Assembly (NCBI RefSeq): GCF_003711265.1
Contig: NZ_CP024634.1
Coordinates: forward strand, 558,001 to 622,000
Direction of reading: 5' to 3'
Source: Bathymodiolus thermophilus thioautotrophic gill symbiont
GTDB lineage: Bacteria; Pseudomonadota; Gammaproteobacteria; PS1; Pseudothioglobaceae
Length of the DNA stretch: 64,000 nucleotides
Numbering within the stretch: the first letter of the stretch is position 1; each line of letters begins with the position of its first letter. Under the pieces are notes generated by a model. The model was given only the letters and a program-made list of their open reading frames with translations. It did no database searches and was not told the DNA's origin. Shown piece by piece: positions 55,427 to 64,000 of the stretch. The position numbers and the translations under genes were made by a program.

Positions 55427-55432
55427 TTCGCC

Positions 55433-55609
55433 TTAGTTACTTTCCAATGGTGGAATTTAATACAAAACATTGACGTTTATTCGAACTTTTTAATTAAGGG
55501 GTTTGGGTAAGCGTTTTTTTTTGCCAGTTTCAAGGTGGAACTGAAAAAAAGGTATAGAAGCCAACAACTGTGTTTGCATATTTTGCAAGTGTGGCTGTTG
55601 GCTTTTTTT
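55433..55609 (+). ncRNA. Candidate small RNA or attenuated leader upstream of glnK
   Basis: About 177 nt from the predicted start to a strong terminator. Two similar hairpins, TTCC-AATGGT-GGAA (~55444) and CAGTTTC-AAGGT-GGAACTG (~55526), have related loops. No ORF with a credible ribosome binding site. It resembles neither 6S nor 4.5S RNA by eye. It is either an independent sRNA or the attenuated leader of glnK-amt. Confidence 0.55.
55560..55609 (+). terminator. Rho-independent terminator before glnK
   Basis: GCCAACA pairs with TGTTGGC around an inner hairpin (TTTGCA/TGCAAG), followed by seven T. The glnK ATG is 24 bases on. Confidence 0.88.
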
Positions 55610-55632
55610 GTTTTTGAAAATAGGAGAATTAT

Positions 55633-55980
55633 ATGAAAATGATAACAGCAATCATCAAGCCTTTTAAGCTTGATGAAGTAAGAGAGGCTCTATCTGAAAT
55701 TGGTGTTTCAGGTATTACGGCGACAGAAGTTAAAGGCTTCGGTCGTCAAAAAGGCCATACAGAACTTTATCGTGGTGCAGAATATACAGTGGATTTTTTA
55801 CCAAAAGTTAAACTGGAAATTGCGATTAGTTCAGACCAAATTGACAGTGTGATTAAGGTCATTAGCACATCGGCGAAGTCTGATGGCGAAGGAAAGATTG
55901 GTGATGGTAAAATTTTTGTTAGCAATTTAGAGCAAGTTGTCCGCATTAGAACGGGCGAAACTGGCGCAGTTGCACTTTAA
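55633..55980 (+). CDS. glnK: Nitrogen regulatory protein P-II (second copy)
   Basis: 115 residues, highly similar to the first copy: [16 protein letters not shown]-loop with Tyr, [14 protein letters not shown] ending. It has a three-residue insertion (SDGEGK) before GDGKIFV. Directly followed by amt. Ribosome binding site AGGAGAA. Which copy regulates glutamine synthetase cannot be told. Confidence 0.95.
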   Translation: MKMITAIIKPFKLDEVREALSEIGVSGITATEVKGFGRQKGHTELYRGAEYTVDFLPKVKLEIAISSDQIDSVIKVISTSAKSDGEGKIGDGKIFVSNLEQVVRIRTGETGAVAL

Positions 55981-55992
55981 GGGGAAATAATT

Positions 55993-57207
55993 ATGGAAAA
56001 TACAATATTAGAAATGCAATTTGCCATCGATACTTTTTATTTTTTAGTAATGGGTGCGCTGGTAATGTGGATGGCAGCAGGCTTCTCAATGTTAGAAGCA
56101 GGCCTTGTTAGAAGTAAAAATACCACAGAAATTTTAACTAAAAATATCGGATTGTTTGCCATTGCTTGTACCACTTATATGATATATGGTTATGACTTAA
56201 TGTATGGTGGCGGTGTATTATTAGATGGCATTAATGGACAAGGTGATACATATTCAAATGCAGCAGATTTTTTCTTCCAAGTAGTATTCGTTGCAACAGC
56301 AATGTCAATTGTCTCTGGTGCGGTAGCTGAAAGAATGAAATTATTTTCATTTTTTGCTTTTGCCTTGGTATTTACTGCCATTATTTACCCATTAGAAGGC
56401 GCATGGACTTGGGGTGGCGAGGCAGTATTTGGACTCTTTAAATTGTCTGACTATGGTTTTTCTGATTTTGCAGGCTCAGGTATTGTGCATATGGCAGGTG
56501 CAGCAGCAGCACTCGCAGGCGTTATTCTCTTAGGCGCCCGTAGAGGAAAATATAACAAAGACGGTTCGTCGAACGCTATCATGGGTGCAAATATGCCCTT
56601 AGCAACACTAGGTACATTTATTTTATGGATGGGTTGGTTTGGCTTTAACGGTGGTTCTGTTTTGGCAATGGCAAGTAAAGAAAGTGCCAATGCAGTAGCA
56701 ATGGTGTTTTTGAACACCAATGCAGCAGCAGCAGGTGGTGTGATTGCAGCATTGTTGTTAGTCAAAATATTATGGGGCAAAGCCGATCTTACTATGGCGC
56801 TGAATGGTGCATTAGCAGGTTTGGTTGCTATTACCGCAGGTCCTGATATGCCGAGTGCATTAGAAGCAACTTTGATTGGTGCAGTAGGGGGTATTTTGGT
56901 GGTATTTTCAATCTCAGTTCTAGACAGAGTGTTTAAGATTGACGATCCAGTTGGTGCGATTTCTGTGCATGGTGTGGTTGGATTATGGGGCTTATTAGCA
57001 GTGCCATTGACCAATCCTGATGTGTCATTTACTGGACAATTACTCGGTGCTGCCACTATCTTTGTTTGGGTATTCGGTGCATCTTTTGTACTTTGGTTGG
57101 CTATTAAGACAATTATAGGTGTTCGTGTTTCAGAGCAAGAAGAAGCGGAAGGTGTTGATGTTTCAGAATGTGGATTACACGCTTATCCAGAATTTACAAC
57201 TAAGTAA
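55993..57207 (+). CDS. amt: Ammonium transporter (second copy)
   Basis: 404 residues. No signal peptide, in contrast with the first copy; begins in a short periplasmic stretch then AGFSMLEAGLVRSKNT. FAGSGIVHMAGAAAALAG and AISVHGVVGLWG carry the twin pore His; GWFGFNGGSVLAM is conserved. Belongs to a different Amt branch from 32052, suggesting a different affinity or role. Confidence 0.95.
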   Translation: MENTILEMQFAIDTFYFLVMGALVMWMAAGFSMLEAGLVRSKNTTEILTKNIGLFAIACTTYMIYGYDLMYGGGVLLDGINGQGDTYSNAADFFFQVVFVATAMSIVSGAVAERMKLFSFFAFALVFTAIIYPLEGAWTWGGEAVFGLFKLSDYGFSDFAGSGIVHMAGAAAALAGVILLGARRGKYNKDGSSNAIMGANMPLATLGTFILWMGWFGFNGGSVLAMASKESANAVAMVFLNTNAAAAGGVIAALLLVKILWGKADLTMALNGALAGLVAITAGPDMPSALEATLIGAVGGILVVFSISVLDRVFKIDDPVGAISVHGVVGLWGLLAVPLTNPDVSFTGQLLGAATIFVWVFGASFVLWLAIKTIIGVRVSEQEEAEGVDVSECGLHAYPEFTTK

Positions 57208-57217
57208 GAAAATAAGT

Positions 57218-57359
57218 TATAAATATGGATGATTAGCAAAATTCAATTTTTGCCCACTTGGTAATTTTCTTAAATCTTGTCCTAGGGCTGGGTTTAAAAA
57301 ATTATCAAGTGGGTGAAAAGTGGATTCTTGATGATTATTTATATTTATACGAAGGTCTC
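57218..57359 (-). repeat. Family A repeat lacking its left end, inverted orientation
   Basis: Starts ATAAATATGGATGATTAGC and ends TTTATACGAAGGTCTC; the centre is shorter by a few bases. Lies between amt and nasT. Confidence 0.85.
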
Positions 57360-57433
57360 AAGTTAGAACTATTATGCTTTTGCAAAGAGTATAAATCTTT
57401 CTAATTTTCTAAAAAAATTCATTATTTTTTTTA

Positions 57434-57457
57434 CCTTGCAAATGCAAGGTTTTTTTT
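57434..57457 (+). terminator. Rho-independent terminator between amt and nasT
   Basis: CCTTGCA-AAT-GCAAGG followed by a T-run. It may end the amt transcript or act as an attenuator for nasT. Confidence 0.8.
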
Positions 57458-57486
57458 CGCTTAAAAAACGGTATAATTCGCCCTCT

Positions 57487-58071
57487 ATGAATATAGCACT
57501 TAAAATCATTCTTGTTGATGAAAACACAGGCCGCTCGGCGATGTTGCGTCGCGCCTTACAAGACAAAGGACATGAAGTGATTTGTCGTATGGACAGTAGT
57601 GCTAATTTGCAAAATAGCAATGAAATGACCCATGCAGATGTGGTGATTGTGAATGCAGATATCCCCGATGAGGAGGTATTTGCAAATTTAACTGATATCA
57701 ACAAAACCAAGCCCAAACCGATTGTAATGTTTACTGAGGAATCTAACTCTGAGATGACAAGTTCAGCGATTAAATCTGGTGTAAATGCCTATATTGTTGA
57801 TGGCCTTGAAGAGAATCGTGTGCAGCCGATTATTGATGTTGCAATGGCACGATTTAGAGAGTTTCAAGCGCTTAAGGATGAGTTGGATGCAACACGCAAT
57901 CAACTTTCAGAGCGTAAAGCCGTTGAAAAAGCCAAGGGTTTATTGATGCAACGCAAGAACATTAGTGAAGATGAGGCTTACCAGTCTTTGCGTAAAATGG
58001 CAATGGATAAAAATAAACGCATTGTTGATGTGGCAGAAAGTGTGATTAACGCTTTTGAACTTTTAGGCTAG
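57487..58071 (+). CDS. nasT: NasT/AmiR-type ANTAR response regulator
   Basis: 194 residues from ATG 57487 (the in-frame ATG at 57436 lies in the terminator hairpin). N-terminal receiver-like domain: acidic pair in LVDENTG, but the phosphoacceptor position is Asn (VVIVNADIPDEE), so a pseudo-receiver. C-terminal ANTAR (~130-190: QLSERKAVEKAKGLLMQRKNISEDEAY) binds paired RNA hairpins to prevent termination. TATAAT at 57472-57477 leaves almost no leader. The partner NasS is absent here. Confidence 0.88.
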   Translation: MNIALKIILVDENTGRSAMLRRALQDKGHEVICRMDSSANLQNSNEMTHADVVIVNADIPDEEVFANLTDINKTKPKPIVMFTEESNSEMTSSAIKSGVNAYIVDGLEENRVQPIIDVAMARFREFQALKDELDATRNQLSERKAVEKAKGLLMQRKNISEDEAYQSLRKMAMDKNKRIVDVAESVINAFELLG

Positions 58072-58952
58072 TCTTCGCTTTTGTCTAATTTTGTAAATTC
58101 TTCTTCGATTTTATCCATTTCATCGTCCAATTCATCTTCGTCCCAGTCTTCTTCTGTGCCTGAATCTGGTGAATGAGTTGGATCATTATCGGTTGGCTGT
58201 GTTGATGTTTGCTCTTTCTTTTGAGAGGTAAACATCGGTGCGAAAATTAACCCTGCTTCAAACAGCAGCCACATTGGAATAGCAATCAATGTTTGTGAAA
58301 TAATATCAGGTGGCGTAAGTAACATTCCCAAGACAAATGCACCAATGACCACATAAGGGCGGTTCTTTTTGAGTTTTTCAATGGTTGTCATATTAAACAT
58401 AATGATTAATATAGTAGCAATCGGCACTTCAAATGCCACACCAAATGCAAACGATACCTTTAAGACAAAATCTAAATAATATTGAATATCAGGGGTAAAG
58501 TCCACCACACTAGGTCCAATACTAGACAAAAAGCCAAAAATAACTGGGAAAACAACATAGAATGAAAACAACAAACCCACATAAAACAACAGCGTGGAGG
58601 AAATTACCAGCGGCACAATCATTTGTTTTTCGTGCTTGTAGAGTGCAGGTGCAATAAACGACCAAATTTGATAAAGCAAATAGGGCATTGCCAAATATAC
58701 CGCAATAATAAGCGTCATTTTTAGCGGTGTTAAAAAGGGTGATATGATGCCAATGGCAATAATATTGCTGTCTGCAGGTAAGACATTGATAATCGGTGCA
58801 GCAATAAAAGCATACACTTCATTGGCAAAGGGAAATAACCCCGCAAAGATAATTAAAATGGCGATCACCGAATGTAACAAGATGTTACGCAGTTCAATCA
58901 TATGTTGAACAAAGCTCATATTTTTAACTTCGGTACTATGATTTTTCGACAT
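58068..58952 (-). CDS. tatC: Sec-independent translocase subunit TatC
   Basis: 294 residues from ATG 58952 (an earlier in-frame ATG at 58991 would overlap tatB by more). Six helices; family motifs SFVQHMIELRNILL and FGVAFEVPIATILI. Long acidic C-terminal tail (EEDWDEDELDDEMDKIEEEF), unusual in length. Its stop overlaps the convergent nasT stop by the four bases CTAG. Confidence 0.94.
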   Translation of the reverse strand: MSKNHSTEVKNMSFVQHMIELRNILLHSVIAILIIFAGLFPFANEVYAFIAAPIINVLPADSNIIAIGIISPFLTPLKMTLIIAVYLAMPYLLYQIWSFIAPALYKHEKQMIVPLVISSTLLFYVGLLFSFYVVFPVIFGFLSSIGPSVVDFTPDIQYYLDFVLKVSFAFGVAFEVPIATILIIMFNMTTIEKLKKNRPYVVIGAFVLGMLLTPPDIISQTLIAIPMWLLFEAGLIFAPMFTSQKKEQTSTQPTDNDPTHSPDSGTEEDWDEDELDDEMDKIEEEFTKLDKSED

Positions 58953-59217
58953 CTTTTTTAATATCGTTGACCGCTTTCTTGGTGTCGTCAAATACCTCTA
59001 AAATATTGGTATTTTTATCCATGGTGTGTAAATGTTTTTTAATCTCATCAGTGTCAATTTCTGCATCAATATCCGCTTGAACTTTAGCAACAAATTGTTT
59101 GGCTTTGCCAACATAGCGTCCAACCGTTCTCGCAATGGCAGGCATTTTTTCAGGGCCGACGATAATCAGCGTAATGACACCAATTAAGGCAAATTCCCAA
59201 AATCCAATATCAAACAT
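58936..59217 (-). CDS. tatB: Tat translocase subunit TatB
   Basis: 93 residues. FDIGFWEFALIGVITLIIVGPEKMPAIAR is the TatB signature helix plus amphipathic helix. Order tatA-tatB-tatC on the minus strand; a family A remnant separates it from tatA. Confidence 0.94.
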   Translation of the reverse strand: MFDIGFWEFALIGVITLIIVGPEKMPAIARTVGRYVGKAKQFVAKVQADIDAEIDTDEIKKHLHTMDKNTNILEVFDDTKKAVNDIKKDVEKS

Positions 59218-59227
59218 AGCTTATTTT

Positions 59228-59348
59228 AAAGCCTTCGTATAAATACGAATGATTGGAAAAAATCAACTTTTCCCCGCTTAGTGGAAGAACCAAAGCTGGG
59301 TTTAAAAAAATGAGATTTTGATGATTGTTCATATTTATTACAAAGGTT
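59228..59348 (-). repeat. Degenerate family A repeat between tatA and tatB
   Basis: Ends AAGCCTTCGTATAAATACGAATGATTGG and GATGATTGTTCATATTTATTACAAAGGTTTT; centre largely deleted, AAAGCTGGGTTTAAAAAAAT retained. It interrupts the tat operon spacing without breaking a gene. Confidence 0.75.
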
Positions 59349-59353
59349 TTGGT

Positions 59354-59554
59354 TTATACTTTGTCTTCTTCTTTGACAATTTTGGCGTCAATAACACTGT
59401 CTTTGTCATCAATTTTTTCACTTTCTTTCATTGATTTTTTAAAGCCTTTGATAGCACCACCTAAGTCACCACCAATATTTTTAAGGCGTTTACCGCCAAA
59501 TAATAATAAGACAATGACTAAGATAATAATCAGTTCAAATGGTCCTGGCATCAT
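59354..59554 (-). CDS. tatA: Tat translocase subunit TatA
   Basis: 66 residues. [41 protein letters not shown] has the membrane helix, FGGKRL hinge and amphipathic helix of TatA. First of the tat genes, just after hisE. Confidence 0.93.
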   Translation of the reverse strand: MMPGPFELIIILVIVLLLFGGKRLKNIGGDLGGAIKGFKKSMKESEKIDDKDSVIDAKIVKEEDKV

Positions 59555-59570
59555 ATTTTTCTCCTGTTAT

Positions 59571-59888
59571 TTAGTTATTTCTGTTGGCTTTTTCTTGTAA
59601 ACCTGATAAGCCAAATCGTTTTGATAATTCTTGCGTTATTTCATTGATTTCAATGTCTTTATGGCGTAATAATACCAGTGTATGAAACCATAAATCTGCT
59701 ACTTCGTAGATGATTTTTTCTTGTTCGCCACCTTTGGCTGCTATGATTACCTCAGCGGATTCTTCGCCAATTTTCTTTAAGATTTCATCTAAGCCTTTGT
59801 GGTATAAAAGCGCAACATAAGAATCCTCCGCCTCTGCACTTTTGCGCTGCTCCAATATGTGTTCTAATTTTTTTAAAATATCATCCAT
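59571..59888 (-). CDS. hisE: Phosphoribosyl-ATP pyrophosphatase
   Basis: 105 residues. MazG-like helical enzyme of histidine synthesis. [14 protein letters not shown] and [13 protein letters not shown] are diagnostic. Separate from hisI (not fused as in enterics) and overlaps it by eight bases. Confidence 0.95.
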   Translation of the reverse strand: MDDILKKLEHILEQRKSAEAEDSYVALLYHKGLDEILKKIGEESAEVIIAAKGGEQEKIIYEVADLWFHTLVLLRHKDIEINEITQELSKRFGLSGLQEKANRNN

Positions 59889-60261
59889 AAATGTCTTTTG
59901 GGTCTTTTAATACTTTGGTAATTGTTTGCCATTTGTCATTGTCTAATTTTTGAAAAAAACAAGACTTCCTTCCAGTGTGGCAAGCAATTCCCCCTGTTTG
60001 CACTACTTTGAGTAGGATGACATCATCATCGCAGTCGGTATAAATTTCTTTAATCAATTGTGTGTGTCCTGATTCCTCGCCTTTAAACCACAATTTTTTG
60101 CGTGAACGGGAATAATATATGGCTTGCTGCTTTTCAATCGTTAACAACAAAGCCTCCTCGTTCATCCATGCAAACATCAAAATTTCACCTGTCTCAAAAT
60201 CTTGGGCAATGGCAGGAATTAATCCTTTCTCGTCAAATCGAATTTTCTCTAGTGCATTCAC
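59881..60261 (-). CDS. hisI: Phosphoribosyl-AMP cyclohydrolase
   Basis: 126 residues. Zn-dependent ring opening of PR-AMP. Metal-binding [10 protein letters not shown]...[12 protein letters not shown] and SGHTQ ([20 protein letters not shown]). Head of the hisI-hisE-tatABC run, an arrangement common in proteobacteria. Confidence 0.96.
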   Translation of the reverse strand: MNALEKIRFDEKGLIPAIAQDFETGEILMFAWMNEEALLLTIEKQQAIYYSRSRKKLWFKGEESGHTQLIKEIYTDCDDDVILLKVVQTGGIACHTGRKSCFFQKLDNDKWQTITKVLKDPKDIYG

Positions 60262-60332
60262 TCAGTATTAACAACTTATAAAATGAATGATTTTACCGCT
60301 AGTTTGCAACTTTAAATGAAATTATTTATTTT

Positions 60333-60494
60333 GAGACCTTTGTATAAATTATGAATCATCATCAACAATCCACTTTTCACTCACTTGGTAATTTTTTAAA
60401 CCTAGCCTCGGCTTTGCTAGAACAAGGTTTGAAGAAATTCTCAATTAAGTAAAAATTGAATTTTACTCATCAATCATATTGACGCAAAGATCTC
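60333..60494 (+). repeat. Family A repeat, full length but diverged
   Basis: GAGACCTTTGTATAAATTATGAATC to CATATTGACGCAAAGATCTC. Lies between hisI and gor; nothing else is in that 260-base gap. Confidence 0.85.
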
Positions 60495-60521
60495 ATTCAA
60501 GTACCAACCAGCAATTAAATA

Positions 60522-61853
60522 TTAACGCATTGTTACCAATTCTTCGGCACTGGTTGGGTGAATTGCCACGGTATCGTCAAAGTCTTTTTTAGTTGCTCCC
60601 ATCTTAATTGCTACCGCAAAACCTTGTAACATTTCATCAGCACCATGTCCTATGATATGACAACCGACCACTTTTTCATCTTCACCCACACACACTAATT
60701 TTAGTGCAGTTGTGGTTTTATGCTTAAGTAGTGCGTCTGCCATTGGTGTGAATTCTGATTGATAAATTTTAACTTGATCAAATTTATCATGCGCTTCATT
60801 TTCGGTTAATCCGATAGTGCCAATGGGCGGATGAGAAAATACCACAGTGGCAATATTGTTGTAATCCAAATGTCTATCGGTCATATTATTATACAACCTA
60901 TCAGATAATCTTCTGCCAGCAGCAATGGCAACTGGTGTAAGTGGTGCGCGACCCGTGGCATCGCCAAGTGCAAAAATATTGTCAATATTGGTCACTTGAA
61001 ATTTATCTGTTTGGATAAAGCCACGCTGGTTACATTTTACGCCTGCATTTTCTAAACCAAGATGTTGTGTCATTGGATTTCTGCCAACTGCCCAAATAAT
61101 TTCATCAAAACCAGAAAACTCACCTTTGTTAGTTATTAAAGTTTTATGGTCAGTAACTTTTTCAATTTTTGAACTGTGGTGAATAGTAATACCATGCGCC
61201 ACATAGTCTTTATCCAAGGCTTGTTGGATGATGGGGTCAAATCCCCTAAGTAAAGTATCAGCACGACCAAAAATATGTACTTCAGCGCCCAAAGCATTTA
61301 ACACACCAGCAAGTTCCACACCAATATAGCCGCCACCAATCACAGCTACTTTTTTTGGCAAATCTTCTAATTCAAAAAAACCATCTGAAGTGATGCCGTA
61401 TTGCGCACCTTCGATATGTGGCACAGCAGGCTCACCTCCAGGGGACAGTACAATATGTTTTGCCGTGTAAGTCTCACCGTTCACTGACACCGTATTTTTG
61501 TCTATCAATTTGCCAAAGCCATGAATATAATCAATGCCCAAATCTTCTAAATAACCGTCATACCAACTGGTGATATTTTTAATATATTTTTCACGCCCTT
61601 GCTTGAGTTTTTCCCATGAAAAGTTTTTGACATCAATTTCAAAGCCAAACCCTTGTGCATTATTAATCTGCGTAGCAGCATTAGCCGCAAACCACATTAC
61701 TTTTTTCGGTACACAACCCACATTCACACAAGTACCACCTACAGTTTTCACCTCAACAACCAAGCATTTTTTCCCATATTCCGCCGCACGCTCTACAGCA
61801 GACAAGCCACCAGAACCCGCACCAATTGCAATCATGTCGTATTTTTTATTCAT
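60522..61853 (-). CDS. gor: Glutathione-disulfide reductase
   Basis: 443 residues. FAD site [20 protein letters not shown]; redox motif [21 protein letters not shown] site [20 protein letters not shown] with nearby Arg; C-terminal His-Glu motif in [14 protein letters not shown]. Lies divergent from the REP-transposase region. Family assignment clear, though trypanothione- and glutathione-reductases are similar. Confidence 0.93.
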   Translation of the reverse strand: MNKKYDMIAIGAGSGGLSAVERAAEYGKKCLVVEVKTVGGTCVNVGCVPKKVMWFAANAATQINNAQGFGFEIDVKNFSWEKLKQGREKYIKNITSWYDGYLEDLGIDYIHGFGKLIDKNTVSVNGETYTAKHIVLSPGGEPAVPHIEGAQYGITSDGFFELEDLPKKVAVIGGGYIGVELAGVLNALGAEVHIFGRADTLLRGFDPIIQQALDKDYVAHGITIHHSSKIEKVTDHKTLITNKGEFSGFDEIIWAVGRNPMTQHLGLENAGVKCNQRGFIQTDKFQVTNIDNIFALGDATGRAPLTPVAIAAGRRLSDRLYNNMTDRHLDYNNIATVVFSHPPIGTIGLTENEAHDKFDQVKIYQSEFTPMADALLKHKTTTALKLVCVGEDEKVVGCHIIGHGADEMLQGFAVAIKMGATKKDFDDTVAIHPTSAEELVTMR

Positions 61854-62133
61854 TTATTCCTCGTAAAAAAAGGACTTAATTGCCCTTAAAATTTAATGCA
61901 TAATGAGTTTATCAGTAAAAAAATACCCCTTAACCCTTTACCAAAAATATCACTCTTTTCAAACACCTGTCAACACACAATTTTTTCCTATGCACCTCAA
62001 CAAGCCCAACGCAATAATTATACCAATCAATTACCTTTTAATTTACCCATATAAACGCCAAATACCTCAGCATCCCATTCAAATAAACACCCCTCTAATT
62101 AACAAGAAGTTTTCTACATAAATATAATAACAC

Positions 62134-62154
62134 TATAGAGGCCTTGCCTCTATA
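62134..62154. repeat. REP-like palindrome, left
   Basis: TATAGAGG-CCTTG-CCTCTATA hairpin immediately before the transposase start. Copies also flank the 3' end and lie inside the gene. Confidence 0.85.
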
Positions 62155-62162
62155 ATTACATT

Positions 62163-62813
62163 ATGTCAATTAGAACAACAGTTTTTGTGAAGGGTGAGTA
62201 TTACCATATTTTTAATCATGGTGTGGAGAAGCGTACTATTTTTGAAGAAGAGCAAGATATGCATTATTTTTTAGATAGAATGCAAGATTTTAATGTTGCA
62301 GAAGCCATAGGTGGAAAATATGTTCAAAACTTGAAAAAGAACCAATGTAGAGGCAAGGCCTCTATATTGGTTGAGATTGTTGCTTATTGTTTGTTGCCTA
62401 ATCATTTTCATTTGATATTAAAGCCAGTGGTTGATAATGGCGTGAGTCAATTTATGCATAAAATTTGCACGGGATATGTTATGTATTTTAATAAGCGTTA
62501 TGCGCGTAATGGGGCTTTATTTCAGGGGAAATTCAAGGCAAATAGATTAGATGGAGATGAGGCGTTGGCGTTTTTATCTGTGTATGTTAATTTAAATTTT
62601 AAACATCATAAATTGGATCCTGAGCGGTATTTGATTCGCTCTAGTTTCAAGGAATATTTACATCCTGAAAATCCAAGTATTTGCAATGTGAAAATTATTA
62701 AAGACATCGTGCACGAATGTGGCGGCGTTGAACAATATCGAAAATATGCCAAGCAACAATCACAATATTTTTTGGAGCAAAAAGAAGCTATTAAGCAATT
62801 GGCAGAATTATAG
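62163..62813 (+). CDS. REP-associated tyrosine transposase (RAYT)
   Basis: 216 residues. Y1/HUH endonuclease: VEIVAYCLLPNHFHLILKP with HFH motif; catalytic Tyr likely in GYVMYFNKRYAR. F-x-GKFKANRLDGDEALAFLSVYVNLN is family typical. Flanked by palindromes; the stop TAG lies in the right-hand palindrome (TTATAGAGG). Probably mobilises the REP-like hairpins. Appears intact. Confidence 0.9.
   Translation: MSIRTTVFVKGEYYHIFNHGVEKRTIFEEEQDMHYFLDRMQDFNVAEAIGGKYVQNLKKNQCRGKASILVEIVAYCLLPNHFHLILKPVVDNGVSQFMHKICTGYVMYFNKRYARNGALFQGKFKANRLDGDEALAFLSVYVNLNFKHHKLDPERYLIRSSFKEYLHPENPSICNVKIIKDIVHECGGVEQYRKYAKQQSQYFLEQKEAIKQLAEL
62348..62366. repeat. REP-like palindrome inside the RAYT gene (inverted)
   Basis: TAGAGGCAAGGCCTCTATA, the reverse complement form of the flanking hairpins; it encodes CRGKASI in the transposase. 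Confidence 0.82.
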
Positions 62814-62829
62814 AGGCCTTGCCTCTATA
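62809..62829. repeat. REP-like palindrome, right
   Basis: Same 21-bp hairpin as at 62134, spanning the RAYT stop codon and lying just before the prfB stop side. Confidence 0.85.
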
Positions 62830-62834
62830 ATTGG

Positions 62835-63929
62835 TTAGAGGCCGGCTTTTAGGCTGGCTTCGATAAATTTGTCTAAATTTCCGTCTAAAACATCGCCAGT
62901 ATTTGAACTTTCTACGCCGGTGCGAAGGTCTTTGATGCGGGATTGGTCGAGGACATAGGAGCGGATTTGGTGCCCCCAGCCGATGTCGGATTTGGTGTCT
63001 TCTAGGGCTTGATTTTCGCTGTTGCGTTTCTGTATTTCTAGTTCGTATAATTTGGATTTTAATTGTTTCATGGCTTGGTCTTTGTTGGCGTGTTGGCTGC
63101 GGCCGTCTTGGCATTGTACGACGGTGTTAGTGGGTAGGTGGGTGATGCGTACGGCAGAATCGGTTTTGTTGACATGTTGTCCGCCTGCGCCAGAGGCTCG
63201 GTAAGTGTCTAGGCGAATGTCGGCTTTGTTGATTTCAATGTCGATATTGTCGTCAACTTCGGGGGAGACGAATACGGAGCAAAAGGAGGTGTGGCGTTTG
63301 CCGTTGGCATTGAAGGGGGATTTTCGCACGAGGCGATGAATGCCGATTTCACTACGAAGCCAGCCAAAGGCATATTCTCCTTCAAAATGAATGGTGGCAG
63401 ATTTAATGCCGGCTACTTCGCCAGCAGAGGCCTCCATTAGTTTGACTTTGAAATTGTGTTTTTCACCCCAGCGTAAATACATGCGTAATACCATTTCTGC
63501 CCAGTCTTGTGCTTCGGTGCCACCTGAGCCAGATTGAATGTCTAAATAAGCGGAGTTGGCATCTAAATCACCGCTGAACATGCGTTCAAATTCAAGTTTT
63601 TCAATGGCAGATTGAGCGATATTTAAATCATCAATAACGCCATTTGCTGTATCTTCATCGTTTTCAGATTGTGCCATATCTAGCAGTTCTGTTGCATCTT
63701 CCAAAATGGCATTGGCTTGGTCAAAAATTTGGCAAACCGTTTCTAAGGTTGACTTTTCTTTGCCGAGTGATTGCGCTACTTCTAGGTTAGACCAAATATT
63801 TGGGTTTTCCATTTCTAATAGCACTTCTTCTAAGCGGCCACGCTTTTCTGTTAAATCAAGATGTTGAGATAATGCAGTTGAGCGCTGAATTAGGTCGTCA
63901 ATTTTTTGATAAGTGGGTGAAAGTTCCAT
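62835..63929 (-). CDS. prfB: Peptide chain release factor 2, without programmed frameshift
   Basis: 364 residues in one uninterrupted frame. GGQ motif [11 protein letters not shown]; codon-recognition region [10 protein letters not shown]-terminal [10 protein letters not shown]...[10 protein letters not shown] as in RF2. The usual CTTTGA frameshift site near codon 25 is absent: the bases there are CAT CTT GAT TTA (HLDL) with no in-frame stop. So RF2 is not autoregulated by frameshifting here. Confidence 0.97.
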   Translation of the reverse strand: MELSPTYQKIDDLIQRSTALSQHLDLTEKRGRLEEVLLEMENPNIWSNLEVAQSLGKEKSTLETVCQIFDQANAILEDATELLDMAQSENDEDTANGVIDDLNIAQSAIEKLEFERMFSGDLDANSAYLDIQSGSGGTEAQDWAEMVLRMYLRWGEKHNFKVKLMEASAGEVAGIKSATIHFEGEYAFGWLRSEIGIHRLVRKSPFNANGKRHTSFCSVFVSPEVDDNIDIEINKADIRLDTYRASGAGGQHVNKTDSAVRITHLPTNTVVQCQDGRSQHANKDQAMKQLKSKLYELEIQKRNSENQALEDTKSDIGWGHQIRSYVLDQSRIKDLRTGVESSNTGDVLDGNLDKFIEASLKAGL

Positions 63930-63955
63930 AATGATATTTTAATGAAGTTCAGAAA

Positions 63956-63984
63956 CAAAAAAAGCCCCAAATGGGGCTTTTTTA
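63956..63984. terminator. Rho-independent terminator at the right edge
   Basis: AAAGCCCC-AAAT-GGGGCTTT with A- and T-tracts; lies upstream of prfB, so it ends a neighbouring transcript outside the window, in one or both directions. Confidence 0.88.
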
Positions 63985-64000
63985 TCGCATCGTAAAAATT

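Noticed and set aside
55433..55609. 6S or 4.5S RNA before glnK
   Set aside because: Lacks the long internal-bulge hairpin of 6S and the GGAAGC-type loop of 4.5S RNA; kept only as an unnamed candidate.
61903..62121. 72-codon frame before the RAYT gene
   Set aside because: Low-complexity, Pro/Ile/Asn-rich and lacks a ribosome binding site; probably non-coding.

Overview
The window is AT-rich gammaproteobacterial chromosome. Single-copy genes on both strands (nuoMN, cmoB, bioC, frr-pyrH, uvrA, purMN, hda, serB, ccmF, dapE, trmD, dapA-bamC, tatABC-hisEI, gor, prfB) fit a compact, autotroph-like genome. They are mixed with dozens of repeat copies and toxin-like accessory genes. That combination, together with a giant SpvB/TcdB-type YD-repeat protein, resembles the sulfur-oxidising SUP05/Bathymodiolus symbiont group. 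This assignment is an inference; no rRNA or marker search was possible.

Layout: 1-2028 is the 3' end of nuoM plus nuoN. 2238-8817 is a self-contained export locus: four tandem small peptides sharing a class II bacteriocin-type leader (three with double glycine), an HlyD-family adaptor, a C39-peptidase ABC exporter, an LpxL-like acyltransferase-fold protein, a TolC-like outer-membrane protein, and a fifth, damaged peptide copy. It looks like an undescribed multi-peptide microcin/bacteriocin system and is the main discovery candidate.

8920-33379 is mostly housekeeping (bioC, znuA-like, cmoB, frr, pyrH, uvrA, purNM, pgsA, hda, cysG, tRNA-Leu, serB, ccmF, ccmI, dapE, trmD, a PII-amt pair). It also holds a pentaheme lipoprotein, a small secreted protein and a type III methyltransferase remnant.

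33742-51003 is an accessory island. It starts with a membrane-anchored small protein coupled to a 2401-residue YD-repeat polymorphic toxin. Displaced toxin tips follow: a HEXXH metallopeptidase candidate and a papain-like candidate, each with a candidate immunity gene. Then come decayed copies of the YD core (one split by an IS5-family element), IS3 debris, two secreted DUF1566 proteins (one with discoidin and FN3-like domains), and an orphan immunity lipoprotein whose toxin has been deleted to its last codons.

51248-64000 returns to housekeeping: dapA-bamC, ligA, a second PII-amt pair behind a possible small RNA, nasT, tatCBA, hisEI, gor and prfB. A REP-type transposase gene flanked by its own palindromes lies beside prfB.

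Two short repeat families run throughout. Family A (about 161 bp, GAGACC...GGTCTC ends, 5-bp target duplications) looks like an IS5-derived MITE. Family B has ends resembling ATACCATTTTCAAAAATAAA. Several family A copies end directly at TATAAT boxes, and one family B copy supplies the C-terminus of trmD.
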